Shown piece after piece: positions 19,330-27,923 of a stretch of 64,000 nucleotides of DNA. Every line of letters starts with the position of its first letter. Position 1 is the first letter of the stretch. Under the pieces are notes generated by a model that was not told the origin of the DNA, did not search any database, and was given only the letters and a program-made list of their open reading frames with translations. Made by a program: the position numbers and the translations under genes. This stretch comes from Streptomyces sp. Ag109_O5-1 (GTDB lineage Bacteria > Actinomycetota > Actinomycetes > Streptomycetales > Streptomycetaceae): NCBI RefSeq assembly GCF_003814875.1, contig NZ_RKQF01000001.1, forward strand, positions 8,246,001-8,310,000, given 5' to 3'.

Positions 19330-20133
19330 CTAGCGTCCGATGAATTGCGGGCCCTGTGGCGGCAGCCGGAAGTCCGTGTTCGGGACCGTCGCCACCGGGA
19401 TCGGGGCCGGCGGCGGGTAGCCGTAGCCCGACTGGGGCTGTTGCTGGGTGTATGCGGGCTGCGGGAAGCCGTAGGCCGGCGGCTGGGCCGGTGAGGTCGG
19501 CTGGGGGTAGCCGTAGGCCGGCTGCGCGGGCAGCGGTGCGGGCTGCTCCGGAGGCAGCGGCATGGACGCCGACGGCTCCTCCATCGGCTCGGACTCGTCC
19601 ACCGAGATGCCGAAGTCCGTGGCCAGGCCCTTGAGGCCGTTGCTGTAGCCCTCGCCCAGTGCGCGGAACTTCCAGCTCTCGCCCCTGCGGTACAGCTCGC
19701 CGCAGATCAGGGCCGTCTCGGCGCCGGTCTCCGGCTTGATGTCGAAGTAGGCCAGCGCCTCGGCGTCGGGGGACGTGGCGTCGTACAGCAGGATGCGCAG
19801 GGCGGGTACGTGTTCGAACGGGACGCCGTCCGCCGATGCGACCAGCAGGATTCGGCCGACATTCGGCTCGACACCGGGGAGATCTGTCTGGATCGTGTCG
19901 GTGAGGCCCTCGGCCACCCGCTTCTTGCCGAGCCGCCAGACCTTCCCGGAGGGGTGCCGGGGCTGGTTGTAGAAGACGAAGTCCTCGTCGGAGCGCACAC
20001 GTCCGTCGGGGCCGAGGAGCAGCGCCGAGGCGTCGACGTCCGGGACCCCCTGCCCGGGTGTCCAGCGCAGCACCGCCCGGACCGTGGTGGCTTCCACGGG
20101 GACGTTCGACCCCTTCAGCATCGCGTGCGTCAT
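19330..20133 (-). CDS. TerD-domain protein with a Pro/Gln/Tyr-rich disordered tail
   Basis: A 267-residue protein: a TerD domain (about residues 1-175, with VDASALLLGPDGRV and TGAETALICGELYRRG) followed by a tail rich in Pro, Gln, Tyr and Ala (repeats like YGYPQP, YGFPQP). The calcium loop is lost: the position of DNLTGEGEGDDE is occupied by a basic GKKRVAEGLTDT. It is divergent from the C-C lyase operon, with a 176-bp shared upstream region, so it may be a structural or regulatory partner of those enzymes. Confidence 0.88.
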   Translation of the reverse strand: MTHAMLKGSNVPVEATTVRAVLRWTPGQGVPDVDASALLLGPDGRVRSDEDFVFYNQPRHPSGKVWRLGKKRVAEGLTDTIQTDLPGVEPNVGRILLVASADGVPFEHVPALRILLYDATSPDAEALAYFDIKPETGAETALICGELYRRGESWKFRALGEGYSNGLKGLATDFGISVDESEPMEEPSASMPLPPEQPAPLPAQPAYGYPQPTSPAQPPAYGFPQPAYTQQQPQSGYGYPPPAPIPVATVPNTDFRLPPQGPQFIGR

Positions 20134-20309
20134 GCGGTCATCCTGCCCTCTCGGTCCTGGTCACGACAATGCGGGGTGCCTCGCGACCGACACAGGCGGG
20201 TTACCTGAAGTTCATGCCCTGCGGGAACCTCCGACATGGCTTCGTACGTACTATTACCGGCCACCCTTTACCAATTTCACAGGCTCGGCCCACGCCACGG
20301 GGGAGTTTT

Positions 20310-21482
20310 ATGCGTCATTTCGGGCACATCGCACCTGAGGTGCGGGAGCGCCTCTTCCACCAGGAGCCGTGCGAGTTCACCGCCGACTCACCGGCCAGGC
20401 TGCTCTCCGCGGCCCTGGGCGCCACGCTGTACAGTCCGGCCACCCGGGCGCGGCTCGCCGACGACATCGTCAAGCAGGCGGGACTCGGCGTGGTCTCGAT
20501 GGTGCTGTGCCTGGAGGACTCGATCGGCGACGAGGACGTGGTGGCCGGCGAGGAGAACCTCGTCCGGCAGTTCGCCGATCTGACCGAACGGGCGCGGGCG
20601 GGCGTGGCGCTGCCGCTGCTCTTCATCCGGGTGCGCGAGCCCGAGCAGATCTCCGACCTCGTACGACGGCTGGGCGGAAGCGTCTCGCTGCTCTCCGGTT
20701 TCGTGTTCCCGAAGTTCACCGAGGAGCGCGGCATCCCCTTCCTGCAGGCGCTGGACGGCGCCGCGGCGAGCAGCGGGCGCCGGCTGTTCGGGATGCCCGT
20801 CCTGGAGACACCCGAGCTGATGTACCGGGAGACCCGCGTGGACGCCCTGGAGGGCATCGCCCGCGCGGTCGACAAGTACCGCGACATGGTCCTCGCGCTG
20901 CGCCTCGGCGTCACCGACTTCTGCTCCTCCTACGGGCTGCGGCGGGCCCCCGACATGACCGCCTACGACGTCCAGATCATCGCCTCCGTCATCGCCGACG
21001 TGGTGAACATGCTGGGCCGGGCCGACGGCACCGGGTTCACGGTGACCGGGCCGGTCTGGGAGTACTTCCGGGTCCCCGAGCGCATGTTCAAGCCGATGCT
21101 GCGCTCCAGCCCCTTCCTGGAGGGACAGGCCGTGGAGCTGCGCGAGCGGCTCATCGAGCACGCCATGGACGGCCTGCTGCGGGAGATCTCCCTGGACCAG
21201 GCCAACGGGCTGCTCGGCAAGACCTGCATCCACCCGTCCCACGTCATCCCCGTGCACGCGCTGTCGGTCGTCAGTCACGAGGAGTTCTCCGACGCCCAGG
21301 ACATCCTGCGGCCGGAACGGGGCGGCGGGGGTGTACTTCGCTCGGCCTACACGAACAAGATGAACGAGGTGAAGCCGCACCGCGCCTGGGCCGAGCGGAC
21401 CATGCTCCGCGCCGAGGTGTTCGGTGTCGCCAACGAGGACGTCGGCTTCGTGGAGCTGCTCGCCGCCGGAATACCCGGGTGA
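20310..21482 (+). CDS. TIM-barrel C-C bond lyase (HpcH/HpaI, citrate-lyase-beta-like) of the Ter operon
   Basis: A 390-residue enzyme of the group Pfam calls C-C_Bond_Lyase of the TIM-barrel fold. The barrel shows SMVLCLEDSIGDEDV with the metal-site acidic residues, FVFPKFTEE, GMPVLETPEL and ALRLGVTDFCSSYGLRR. The family is found almost only in Ter clusters, where it is predicted to act on a sugar-derived intermediate of a nucleoside-like metabolite (prediction by Anantharaman, Iyer and Aravind). ATG at 20310 follows GGGGGAG. First gene of a three-gene operon: the next starts 29 bp later. Confidence 0.88.
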   Translation: MRHFGHIAPEVRERLFHQEPCEFTADSPARLLSAALGATLYSPATRARLADDIVKQAGLGVVSMVLCLEDSIGDEDVVAGEENLVRQFADLTERARAGVALPLLFIRVREPEQISDLVRRLGGSVSLLSGFVFPKFTEERGIPFLQALDGAAASSGRRLFGMPVLETPELMYRETRVDALEGIARAVDKYRDMVLALRLGVTDFCSSYGLRRAPDMTAYDVQIIASVIADVVNMLGRADGTGFTVTGPVWEYFRVPERMFKPMLRSSPFLEGQAVELRERLIEHAMDGLLREISLDQANGLLGKTCIHPSHVIPVHALSVVSHEEFSDAQDILRPERGGGGVLRSAYTNKMNEVKPHRAWAERTMLRAEVFGVANEDVGFVELLAAGIPG

Positions 21483-21511
21483 CGAGCCCTGGGGGACGAC
21501 ACAAGGAACAC

Positions 21512-24100
21512 ATGAACATCGCAGCGAACGACGGGGTCTGGTCCGGCAGCTGGGTCGCCGAGCGGCTCGGCGTCGAGCTCGTGGGCGACGACGGCCTGAC
21601 GGCCCTGCTGGGCCTCGCCCTGCGCCGCAACCCCAAACGGGCCCACCTCCTGGTCTCCAACGTGCTCGGCAAGCACGTACCGCAGTCCCCCGCGATGGTG
21701 TACGGCCACGGCTTCGCCCTGGGCCGCCGGGTACGCGACCTCCTCGGCGAGAAGGAGGCCCGGCGGGCCGTCGTCCTGGGCTATGCGGAGACGGCCACGG
21801 GCCTCGGTCACTGCGTGGCCGACGGCATCGGCCTCGCCCCCTGCCTCCACTCCACGCGCCGCCCGGTGGCGGGGGTGGCCCCGGCGGGCGGCTTCGAGGA
21901 GTCCCACTCCCACGCGACCTCGCACCTGCTGCTCCCGGAGGACCCGGCACTGCTCGCCACCGACGGGCCGCTGGTCCTGGTCGACGACGAGTTCTCCACC
22001 GGCAACACGGTCCTGAACACGATTCGGGACCTCCATGCCCGTTACCCACGGAAACGTTACGTCGTGGTGGCATTGGTCGATATGCGCTCCCCGGCGGATG
22101 CGGGGCGACTGACGTCGTTCGCCGAGGAGATCGACGCGCGGGTGGAGCTGGTGGCGGCGGCGTCGGGGACCGTGCTCCTGCCGGAGGGCGTCCTCGAAAA
22201 GGGCCAGGAGCTGGTGGCGCGGTACGAAGAGAGTGCCGCGTCAGGTGATCGGTCGGGTGCGGCGCCGTCCGGGCCGGCCGCGCAGTTCCCCGCGCCCCTT
22301 CCCGGCGTTGCCCCTCAAGCCGACTTCCAGCGCAACCCCCCAGGGGTGCGGGGAACTGCGCGACCAGCCCCCACCGCCCCGCACCAGACCGACAACCGCA
22401 CCACCCCCCACTTCACCCGCATCGACCTGCACTGGCCGCAAGGCCTCCCCGACGGCGGCCGCCACGGTTTCACCCCCGCCCACCGAATACGCCTCGAATC
22501 GGCCCTCCCCACCATGGCCGCGCGACTCGCCGAAGCCCTGCCCCCCGACACCCGCCGCGTGCTGACGCTCGGCTTCGAGGAGCTGATGTACGCCCCCCTC
22601 AGAGTCGCCCGTGAGCTGGAGGCCCTGGTGACCGCCGAGGTGCGGTACTCCACCACCACCCGCTCGCCCGTCCTGGCCGTCGACGACCCCGGCTACGCCA
22701 TCCGCAGCCGCCTCGTCTTCCCGGCCCACGACAACCCCGCCGACGGCCCCGGCGACCGCTACGCGTACAACGTGGCCGGCGCCGGCTTCGACGCGGTCGT
22801 CCTGTTCGTCGACTCGGCCGGCGACACCCCCGAACTGCACGCCCCCGACGGCCTGCTGGCCCGGCTCGGCGCGCATGCCCCGCACGTCCTGCTCGCGGTT
22901 GTACCGTCGTACGTCCCCGCGCTACCCGAAGAGAGCCCCGCCATGCTGCCCGAGCCCCTTTGCGGCCCCGCCTTCTCCTCGTACCCGCCGGAGGACGTCG
23001 GCTGGCTGCTCCAGGACCTCTCGGACGTCACGCTGGAGGCGCCGACCGAGGAGCGCGAGGAGGCGATCCAGAGCGGCGGCGCGCACTACGCCGAGTCGCT
23101 GCCGGTGGAGTACCAGCCGAGCGAGCAGTACCAGGCCCTCTTCCACGCGGCCCTGGAGACCTCGGCCGCGCGGATCGCGCAGGCCGTCGGGGTCGTCACC
23201 GAGACCGTGCTGGCCGAGCGGTCGCCGCGGCCGGTGCTGGTGTCGCTGGCCCGCGCCGGAACCCCCGTGGGCGTGCTGATGCGCCGCTGGGCGCAGTTCC
23301 GCTACGGCCTCGACCTGCCGCACTACGCCGTGTCGATCGTGCGCGGCCGGGGCATCGACGCGAACGCGCTGCGCTGGCTGGCCGCGCACCACGACCCGCG
23401 GGACATCGTGTTCGTGGACGGCTGGACCGGCAAGGGCGCAATCACCCGGGAACTCGCCGACGCGATCGAGGAGTTCGAGGAGCGGACGGGAGTGAGCGGC
23501 TTCGACCCGGAGATCGCGGTGCTCGCGGACCCGGGGTCGTGCGTACGGACGTACGGCACCCGGGAGGACTTCCTGATCCCGTCCGCGTGCCTCAACTCGA
23601 CCGTCTCCGGGCTGATCTCCCGGACCGTGCTGCGGTCCGACCTGGTGGGGCCGGACGACTTCCACGGCGCCAAGTTCTACCGCGAGCTGGCCGGGGCCGA
23701 TGTGTCGGTGGCCTTCCTGGACGCGGTCTCGGCCCGGTTCGGGGAGGTCGTGGACGCGGTGGACGGCGCGGTGAAGGAGCTGGCGGTGGCCGACCGCACG
23801 CCGACCTGGGAGGGCTGGGCGGCCGTCGAGCGGATCAGCCAGGAGTACGGCATCCACGACGTGAACCTCGTGAAGCCGGGCGTGGGGGAGACCACCCGGG
23901 TGCTGCTGCGCCGGGTGCCCTGGAAGATCCTCGCGCGGGCCGGGGCGGGCGCCGACCTGGACCACGTACGGCTGCTTGCGGAACAGAGAGGGGTACCGGT
24001 GGAAGAGGTCGGCGAACTGCCGTACACCTGTGTCGGGTTGATCCACCCCAAGTACACGCGCGGGGCGACGGGCGCCGACGGCAAGGCGGTGAACCTCTGA
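21512..24100 (+). CDS. Fused PRTase_2-TRSP-StiP-Pelota protein of the Ter operon
   Basis: One uninterrupted 862-codon frame. Residues 1-245 are a phosphoribosyltransferase with a PRPP loop (LVLVDDEFSTGNT). Residues about 250-296 are encoded by the dispersed repeat. Residues about 300-470 are the TRSP domain, with its namesake TTTRSPVLAVDDPGYAI. Residues about 478-862 are the StiP family (FSSYPPEDVGWLLQDLS, VEYQPSEQY, SLARAGTPVGV, FVDGWTGKGAI), annotated in databases both as PRTase-like and as 'cysteine protease StiP', ending in a Pelota-type RNA-binding domain (VNLVKPGVGETTRVLL). These are, as I recall, usually two genes; here no stop separates them, though an internal start at 22943 (MLPEPLCG) could also make free StiP. 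Predicted role: ribosylation of a base in the Ter metabolite pathway. Confidence 0.85.
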   Translation: MNIAANDGVWSGSWVAERLGVELVGDDGLTALLGLALRRNPKRAHLLVSNVLGKHVPQSPAMVYGHGFALGRRVRDLLGEKEARRAVVLGYAETATGLGHCVADGIGLAPCLHSTRRPVAGVAPAGGFEESHSHATSHLLLPEDPALLATDGPLVLVDDEFSTGNTVLNTIRDLHARYPRKRYVVVALVDMRSPADAGRLTSFAEEIDARVELVAAASGTVLLPEGVLEKGQELVARYEESAASGDRSGAAPSGPAAQFPAPLPGVAPQADFQRNPPGVRGTARPAPTAPHQTDNRTTPHFTRIDLHWPQGLPDGGRHGFTPAHRIRLESALPTMAARLAEALPPDTRRVLTLGFEELMYAPLRVARELEALVTAEVRYSTTTRSPVLAVDDPGYAIRSRLVFPAHDNPADGPGDRYAYNVAGAGFDAVVLFVDSAGDTPELHAPDGLLARLGAHAPHVLLAVVPSYVPALPEESPAMLPEPLCGPAFSSYPPEDVGWLLQDLSDVTLEAPTEEREEAIQSGGAHYAESLPVEYQPSEQYQALFHAALETSAARIAQAVGVVTETVLAERSPRPVLVSLARAGTPVGVLMRRWAQFRYGLDLPHYAVSIVRGRGIDANALRWLAAHHDPRDIVFVDGWTGKGAITRELADAIEEFEERTGVSGFDPEIAVLADPGSCVRTYGTREDFLIPSACLNSTVSGLISRTVLRSDLVGPDDFHGAKFYRELAGADVSVAFLDAVSARFGEVVDAVDGAVKELAVADRTPTWEGWAAVERISQEYGIHDVNLVKPGVGETTRVLLRRVPWKILARAGAGADLDHVRLLAEQRGVPVEEVGELPYTCVGLIHPKYTRGATGADGKAVNL
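22271..22381. repeat. Dispersed repeat, copy E, inside the PRTase-TRSP coding sequence
   Basis: Two inverted segments, GCCGCGCAGTTCCCCGCGCC and GTGCGGGGAACTGCGCGACC, the latter followed by CAGCCCCCACC. They are the same blocks found in intergenic copies F and H. The insertion keeps the reading frame and is translated as a Pro/Ala/Gly-rich linker between the PRTase and TRSP domains. Confidence 0.8.
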
Positions 24101-24912
24101 TGCCGGTGCTGGTGGCGAGCGACCTCGACCGTACGCTCATCTACTCCGCGGGTGCCCTGGCGCTGACCATGCCGGACGCGCGGGCGCCCCGGCTGCTCTG
24201 TGTCGAGGTGCACGAGGCCAGGCCGCTGTCGTACATGACGGAGACGGCGGCCCAGTTGCTGACCGAACTCGGGGACGCGGCCGTCTTCGTGCCGACCACG
24301 ACCCGTACCCGCAAGCAGTACCAGCGGATCAACCTGCCCGGGCCCGCGCCGAAGTACGCCATCTGCGCCAACGGCGGGCATCTGCTCGTGGACGGGGTGT
24401 CCGACGGGGACTGGCACGGGCAGGTGCTGGCGCGGCTGGCCGACGAGTGCGCGCCGCTGGACGAGGTGCGGGCGTATCTGACGGAGCACGCCGATCCAGT
24501 GTGGCTGCGCAAACACCGGGTCGCCGAGGACCTGTTCGCCTATCTCGTCGTGGAGCGGGAGCTGCTGCCCGAGGAGTGGGTGAAGACCCTGGCGGTGTGG
24601 GCCGAGAACCGCGGCTGGACCGTGTCCCTGCAGGGCCGGAAGATCTACGCCGTGCCGAAGCCGCTGACCAAGAGCGCGGCGATGCGGGAGCTTGCGCGGC
24701 GTACGGGGGCCGAACTGACGCTGGCCGCGGGGGATTCCCTGCTGGACGCCGACCTGCTGCTGGCCGCGGACCGCGGATGGCGGCCCGGGCACGGGGAGTT
24801 GGCCGACGTCGGTTGGACCGGGCCGGCCATCGGTGCGTTGCCCGAGCGCGGGGTGCTCGCCGGCGAGCGGATCCTGCGGGAGTTCCTGAAGGCGGTCCGT
24901 ACGGGGGGCTAA
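24100..24912 (+). CDS. HAD superfamily phosphatase of the Ter operon
   Basis: A 270-residue Cof-like HAD hydrolase. Motif I is ASDLDRTLIYS (Asp nucleophile and +2 Asp), motif II PTTTRTRKQY, motif III Lys near KPLTKSAAM, and motif IV LAAGDSLLDADLL. It should remove a phosphate from the product of the preceding enzymes. The ATG overlaps the stop codon of the PRTase-StiP gene (TGATG), so translation is coupled. Its last codons overlap the convergent FmdB gene by 4 bp. Confidence 0.88.
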   Translation: MPVLVASDLDRTLIYSAGALALTMPDARAPRLLCVEVHEARPLSYMTETAAQLLTELGDAAVFVPTTTRTRKQYQRINLPGPAPKYAICANGGHLLVDGVSDGDWHGQVLARLADECAPLDEVRAYLTEHADPVWLRKHRVAEDLFAYLVVERELLPEEWVKTLAVWAENRGWTVSLQGRKIYAVPKPLTKSAAMRELARRTGAELTLAAGDSLLDADLLLAADRGWRPGHGELADVGWTGPAIGALPERGVLAGERILREFLKAVRTGG

Positions 24913-25127
24913 CCGCAGCAGCCTCCGCCGCAGCAGCCGCCACCGCCACCGCCGCCGGAACTGGGCGTGGGTGCCGAGGACTTGCCCGCCACCGCCACCG
25001 TGGACAAGAGCTTTACAGTGTCTTCATGCCCTTGCGGGCATGCTGCGGGGGCCGACGACTCGGCCATCGGGCGGGACAGTTCGAAGGTGTCACCGCAGGG
25101 GCGGCAGCGGTACTCGTATCGGGGCAT
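24909..25127 (-). CDS. FmdB family zinc-ribbon protein
   Basis: A 72-residue protein with the FmdB/putative regulatory zinc ribbon: MPRYEYRCRPCGDTFEL holds the first Cys pair (residues 8 and 11) and AACPQGHE the second knuckle. The tail is a Gly/Cys run (seven Gly, then CC-GGG-CC-G), likely an extra metal-binding end. Function unknown. Convergent with, and overlapping by 4 bp, the HAD gene. Confidence 0.85.
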   Translation of the reverse strand: MPRYEYRCRPCGDTFELSRPMAESSAPAACPQGHEDTVKLLSTVAVAGKSSAPTPSSGGGGGGGCCGGGCCG

Positions 25128-25376
25128 GGGGACAGATTAACGGCAGTGGCGTCGGCGTGACGGGCATCACTGCGCCTCAGAATTTCATGAGTGTTCCTTT
25201 CTGTCCGATACTTGTGAGGAGATATTGAAAAGATCGCTGATAATTTAATCTGGCCGCGAGGAGCCAAAAGACTGAGGGAAGAGGGGGGGGCTCGTGCGTG
25301 CCGCGCCTGCCGCGGCCCTGTCCACCCGACCTGTCTCACCGCGCGCGCAAGACCGAGTGCGAGGGGAGACGCAGTC

Positions 25377-27872
25377 GTGACGGACGCAACGGAGCGGACG
25401 GGCGACCCGGAGGACGGCCGTGACCGGGCCGAATCCAGGGAGAAGAAGCCGTTCGGGCCGGACGCGACCCTGCATCTGAAAGTCGACGGCCTGCGCGCGG
25501 AGCATGCTCTGTGGCAGCAGGGCGACGACGCTCAGCGTGCGCAGGAGATCGCCCGGAGCAAGGCGGAGGCACTGTGGCAGGAGCATCGCGCCAGGCGGGC
25601 CGAGGAGGCCGACGCCGCGAAGGCGGCGGAGGGCAAGGGTGCGCGCCGAGGGAGGGGCGACGACCCGGCGCCTCGTGAGCGGGCGCGGCGCAAGGAGCCG
25701 GATCCGCCGATACACGACGAGACCCTGCATCTGAAGGTGGACGCCCTGCGGGCGGACGTCACGATGCAGATCCGGGTGCCCGAACAGCGGCAGCCGGAAC
25801 CGGAGTCGGCGGCCTCGGGCGGCCGCGCCGAGCGGCGCCGCAGTGCGCGGCCATCGCCGCGGGACCGCGTCGTCGGCGTCTGGGGCCGGATCGGGGCCTT
25901 CGTGGGGCCCCGTGTCGAGCCCCTGCTGCCGTACGTGCGGAAGTTGAGACCGCTGTACCCGCGGCCCGGCCGGAGCGGCTGGCGGCGCTGGATGCCGTCC
26001 TGGCGGCAGTGGCTGGGGGCCTGGCTGGGCGGTATCGGGCTGACCGGGCTGTTCCTTGTCGTGGCCTACGCGGCTACAGACATACCCAGCAATCTCAACA
26101 GCTATGCCACCCAGCAGGACAATGTCTACTTCTGGTCCGACGGGACGCCGATGGCCCGTACCGGATGGGTGCAGCGGCAGGACATGCCGCTCAAGGACAT
26201 ACCCGTCGATGTGCGCTGGGCGGTCCTCGCGGCGGAGAACGAGAGTTTCTACACCGACCCCGGCATCTCGGTCAAAGGCATAGCCCGGGCCCTGTATCGG
26301 ACGGTCGGCGAAGGGGACACCGAGGGCGGCTCCACCATTACCCAGCAATATGTGAAGAACGTCTATCTCTCGCAGAATCAGACCGTAAGCCGTAAATTCA
26401 CCGAGGCGATGATCTCCCTCAAGCTCGGCAACAAGATGAGCAAGGACAAGATCCTGGAGGGCTACCTCAACACCAGCTGGTTCGGCCGGGGTACCTACGG
26501 CATCCAGCGCGCCTCGCAGGCCTACTACGGCAAGGACGTCAGCAAGCTGAACGCCAGCCAGGCCGCCATGCTCGCCTCGCTGCTCAAGGGCGCCGGGCTC
26601 TACGACCCGACACTGAGCGCCGCCAACCACAAGCGGGCGGTGGAGCGTTGGTCCTGGATCCTGGACCGGATGGTCAAGATCGGCAAGCTGTCGGCGAGCG
26701 AGCGGGCCAAGTACAAGGCCTTCCCCGAGCCGATCAAGTCCGGCAAGGTCTACGACACGGGCAAGCAGAGCGACTACCTGGTGGAACTGGCGCAGGCGTA
26801 CGCCAAGAAGGCCGGCCATATCTCGGACAAGCAGTTCGACCTCGGCGGATACCAGATCTACACCACCTTCGACCGCAAGAAGGAGGCCACGCTCACCGAC
26901 GCCGTGACCAAGGCCCGCAAGGACGCCAAGAAGAGCGACCCCAAGCTCGCCGCGGCCGCGCACTACGGCGCCGCCTCGGTGGCCACGGACGGGCGGATCA
27001 TCGCCGTGTACGGCGGACCCGACCACCGTACGCAGGGCTACAACGAGTCCAACGCGGCCACCGTCCAGGCCGGCACCTCCTTCCTGCCCTTCGTCTACGC
27101 GGCCGGGCTGCAGAACGGCGTCCAGAAGGAACGCGGAGCGGCGGCCACCTCGATCACCCCTCAGACCCTCTACAACGGGAACGACAAGGTCTCGGTCACG
27201 ACACCCGACGGGCCCTACTGGGACCGAAGCGGCAAGCAGGTCCACGCCGACAACGACGACGGGAAGTCCTACGGGCAGATCAGCCTGGAGAGGGCCCTCG
27301 CCCTGTCGGTGAACACCCCCTTCATGCAACTCGGCGTGGACACCGGGCTCGACAAGGTGCGGTCCACGGCGGTCGCCTCCGGGCTGCTCTCCGACACCAT
27401 CGGGGCGCAGGTGCCCGCACTGTCCATGGGCAGCTCCACGCCCAGCGCGATCCGGATGGCGAGCGGCTACGCCACCTTCGCGGCCGGCGGCAACCACACC
27501 GAGCCGTACTCCATCTCCAAGATCACCCGCAACGGCGCCAAGGTCCGCCTGGACACCCCGCAGCCGACCCGCGCGGTCCGCGACGACGTGGCCGAGGACG
27601 TCGAGCAGGCGCTCACGGAATCGTTCCGTCTCAGCCATCCGACCACGGCACTCGGCACCGGGGCGGCCGGGAAGGCGGGCACCACCAACGCCAGCGGCAA
27701 GGACACCGCCTCCTGGTACACCGGCACGCTCTCGTCCGTGACGACGTCGGTCGTCGTCTACCGCATCGACCTGAACAAGTCCCTGGAGCCGCTCCCGCTC
27801 AAGGGACTGGCCGGATCCGGCACCGACAACGTCCCGTACACGGTCTGGGCACAGGCCATGGGCCTTGACTGA
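25377..27872 (+). CDS. Class A penicillin-binding protein with degenerate transpeptidase motifs
   Basis: An 831-residue peptidoglycan glycosyltransferase of the membrane. The cytoplasmic N-terminus (about 210 residues) carries two copies of a TLHLKVD(G/A)LRA motif; a membrane helix lies at about 219-237. The GT51 domain looks intact: catalytic Glu287 in AAENESFY, GGSTITQQYVKN, RKFTEAM and ILEGYLN. The penicillin-binding domain does not: where SxxK is expected the protein reads T567-S-F-L570, the SxN motif S644-V-N646 is kept, and KTG is K766-A-G. It is therefore probably a glycan polymerase without transpeptidase activity. The A+T-rich stretch at 25225-25250 upstream may hold its promoter. 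The start at 25377 is GTG. Confidence 0.9.
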   Translation: MTDATERTGDPEDGRDRAESREKKPFGPDATLHLKVDGLRAEHALWQQGDDAQRAQEIARSKAEALWQEHRARRAEEADAAKAAEGKGARRGRGDDPAPRERARRKEPDPPIHDETLHLKVDALRADVTMQIRVPEQRQPEPESAASGGRAERRRSARPSPRDRVVGVWGRIGAFVGPRVEPLLPYVRKLRPLYPRPGRSGWRRWMPSWRQWLGAWLGGIGLTGLFLVVAYAATDIPSNLNSYATQQDNVYFWSDGTPMARTGWVQRQDMPLKDIPVDVRWAVLAAENESFYTDPGISVKGIARALYRTVGEGDTEGGSTITQQYVKNVYLSQNQTVSRKFTEAMISLKLGNKMSKDKILEGYLNTSWFGRGTYGIQRASQAYYGKDVSKLNASQAAMLASLLKGAGLYDPTLSAANHKRAVERWSWILDRMVKIGKLSASERAKYKAFPEPIKSGKVYDTGKQSDYLVELAQAYAKKAGHISDKQFDLGGYQIYTTFDRKKEATLTDAVTKARKDAKKSDPKLAAAAHYGAASVATDGRIIAVYGGPDHRTQGYNESNAATVQAGTSFLPFVYAAGLQNGVQKERGAAATSITPQTLYNGNDKVSVTTPDGPYWDRSGKQVHADNDDGKSYGQISLERALALSVNTPFMQLGVDTGLDKVRSTAVASGLLSDTIGAQVPALSMGSSTPSAIRMASGYATFAAGGNHTEPYSISKITRNGAKVRLDTPQPTRAVRDDVAEDVEQALTESFRLSHPTTALGTGAAGKAGTTNASGKDTASWYTGTLSSVTTSVVVYRIDLNKSLEPLPLKGLAGSGTDNVPYTVWAQAMGLD

Positions 27873-27923
27873 CCATCAAGGCCCCGAAGCTCCCACGCCA
27901 CCCACCCGCAGAATGAGCCCCGC

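Noticed and set aside
20369..21511. Extension of the PRTase frame upstream through the C-C lyase gene
   Set aside because: The C-C lyase is encoded in another frame with clear family motifs and its own ribosome site; the true PRTase start is ATG 21512.
25245..27638. Long minus-strand frame (797 codons) opposite the PBP gene
   Set aside because: It mirrors the real gene in a GC-rich genome: composition is Val/Gly/Leu/Arg-rich, no family motif is seen, and the plus strand carries clear GT51 motifs.
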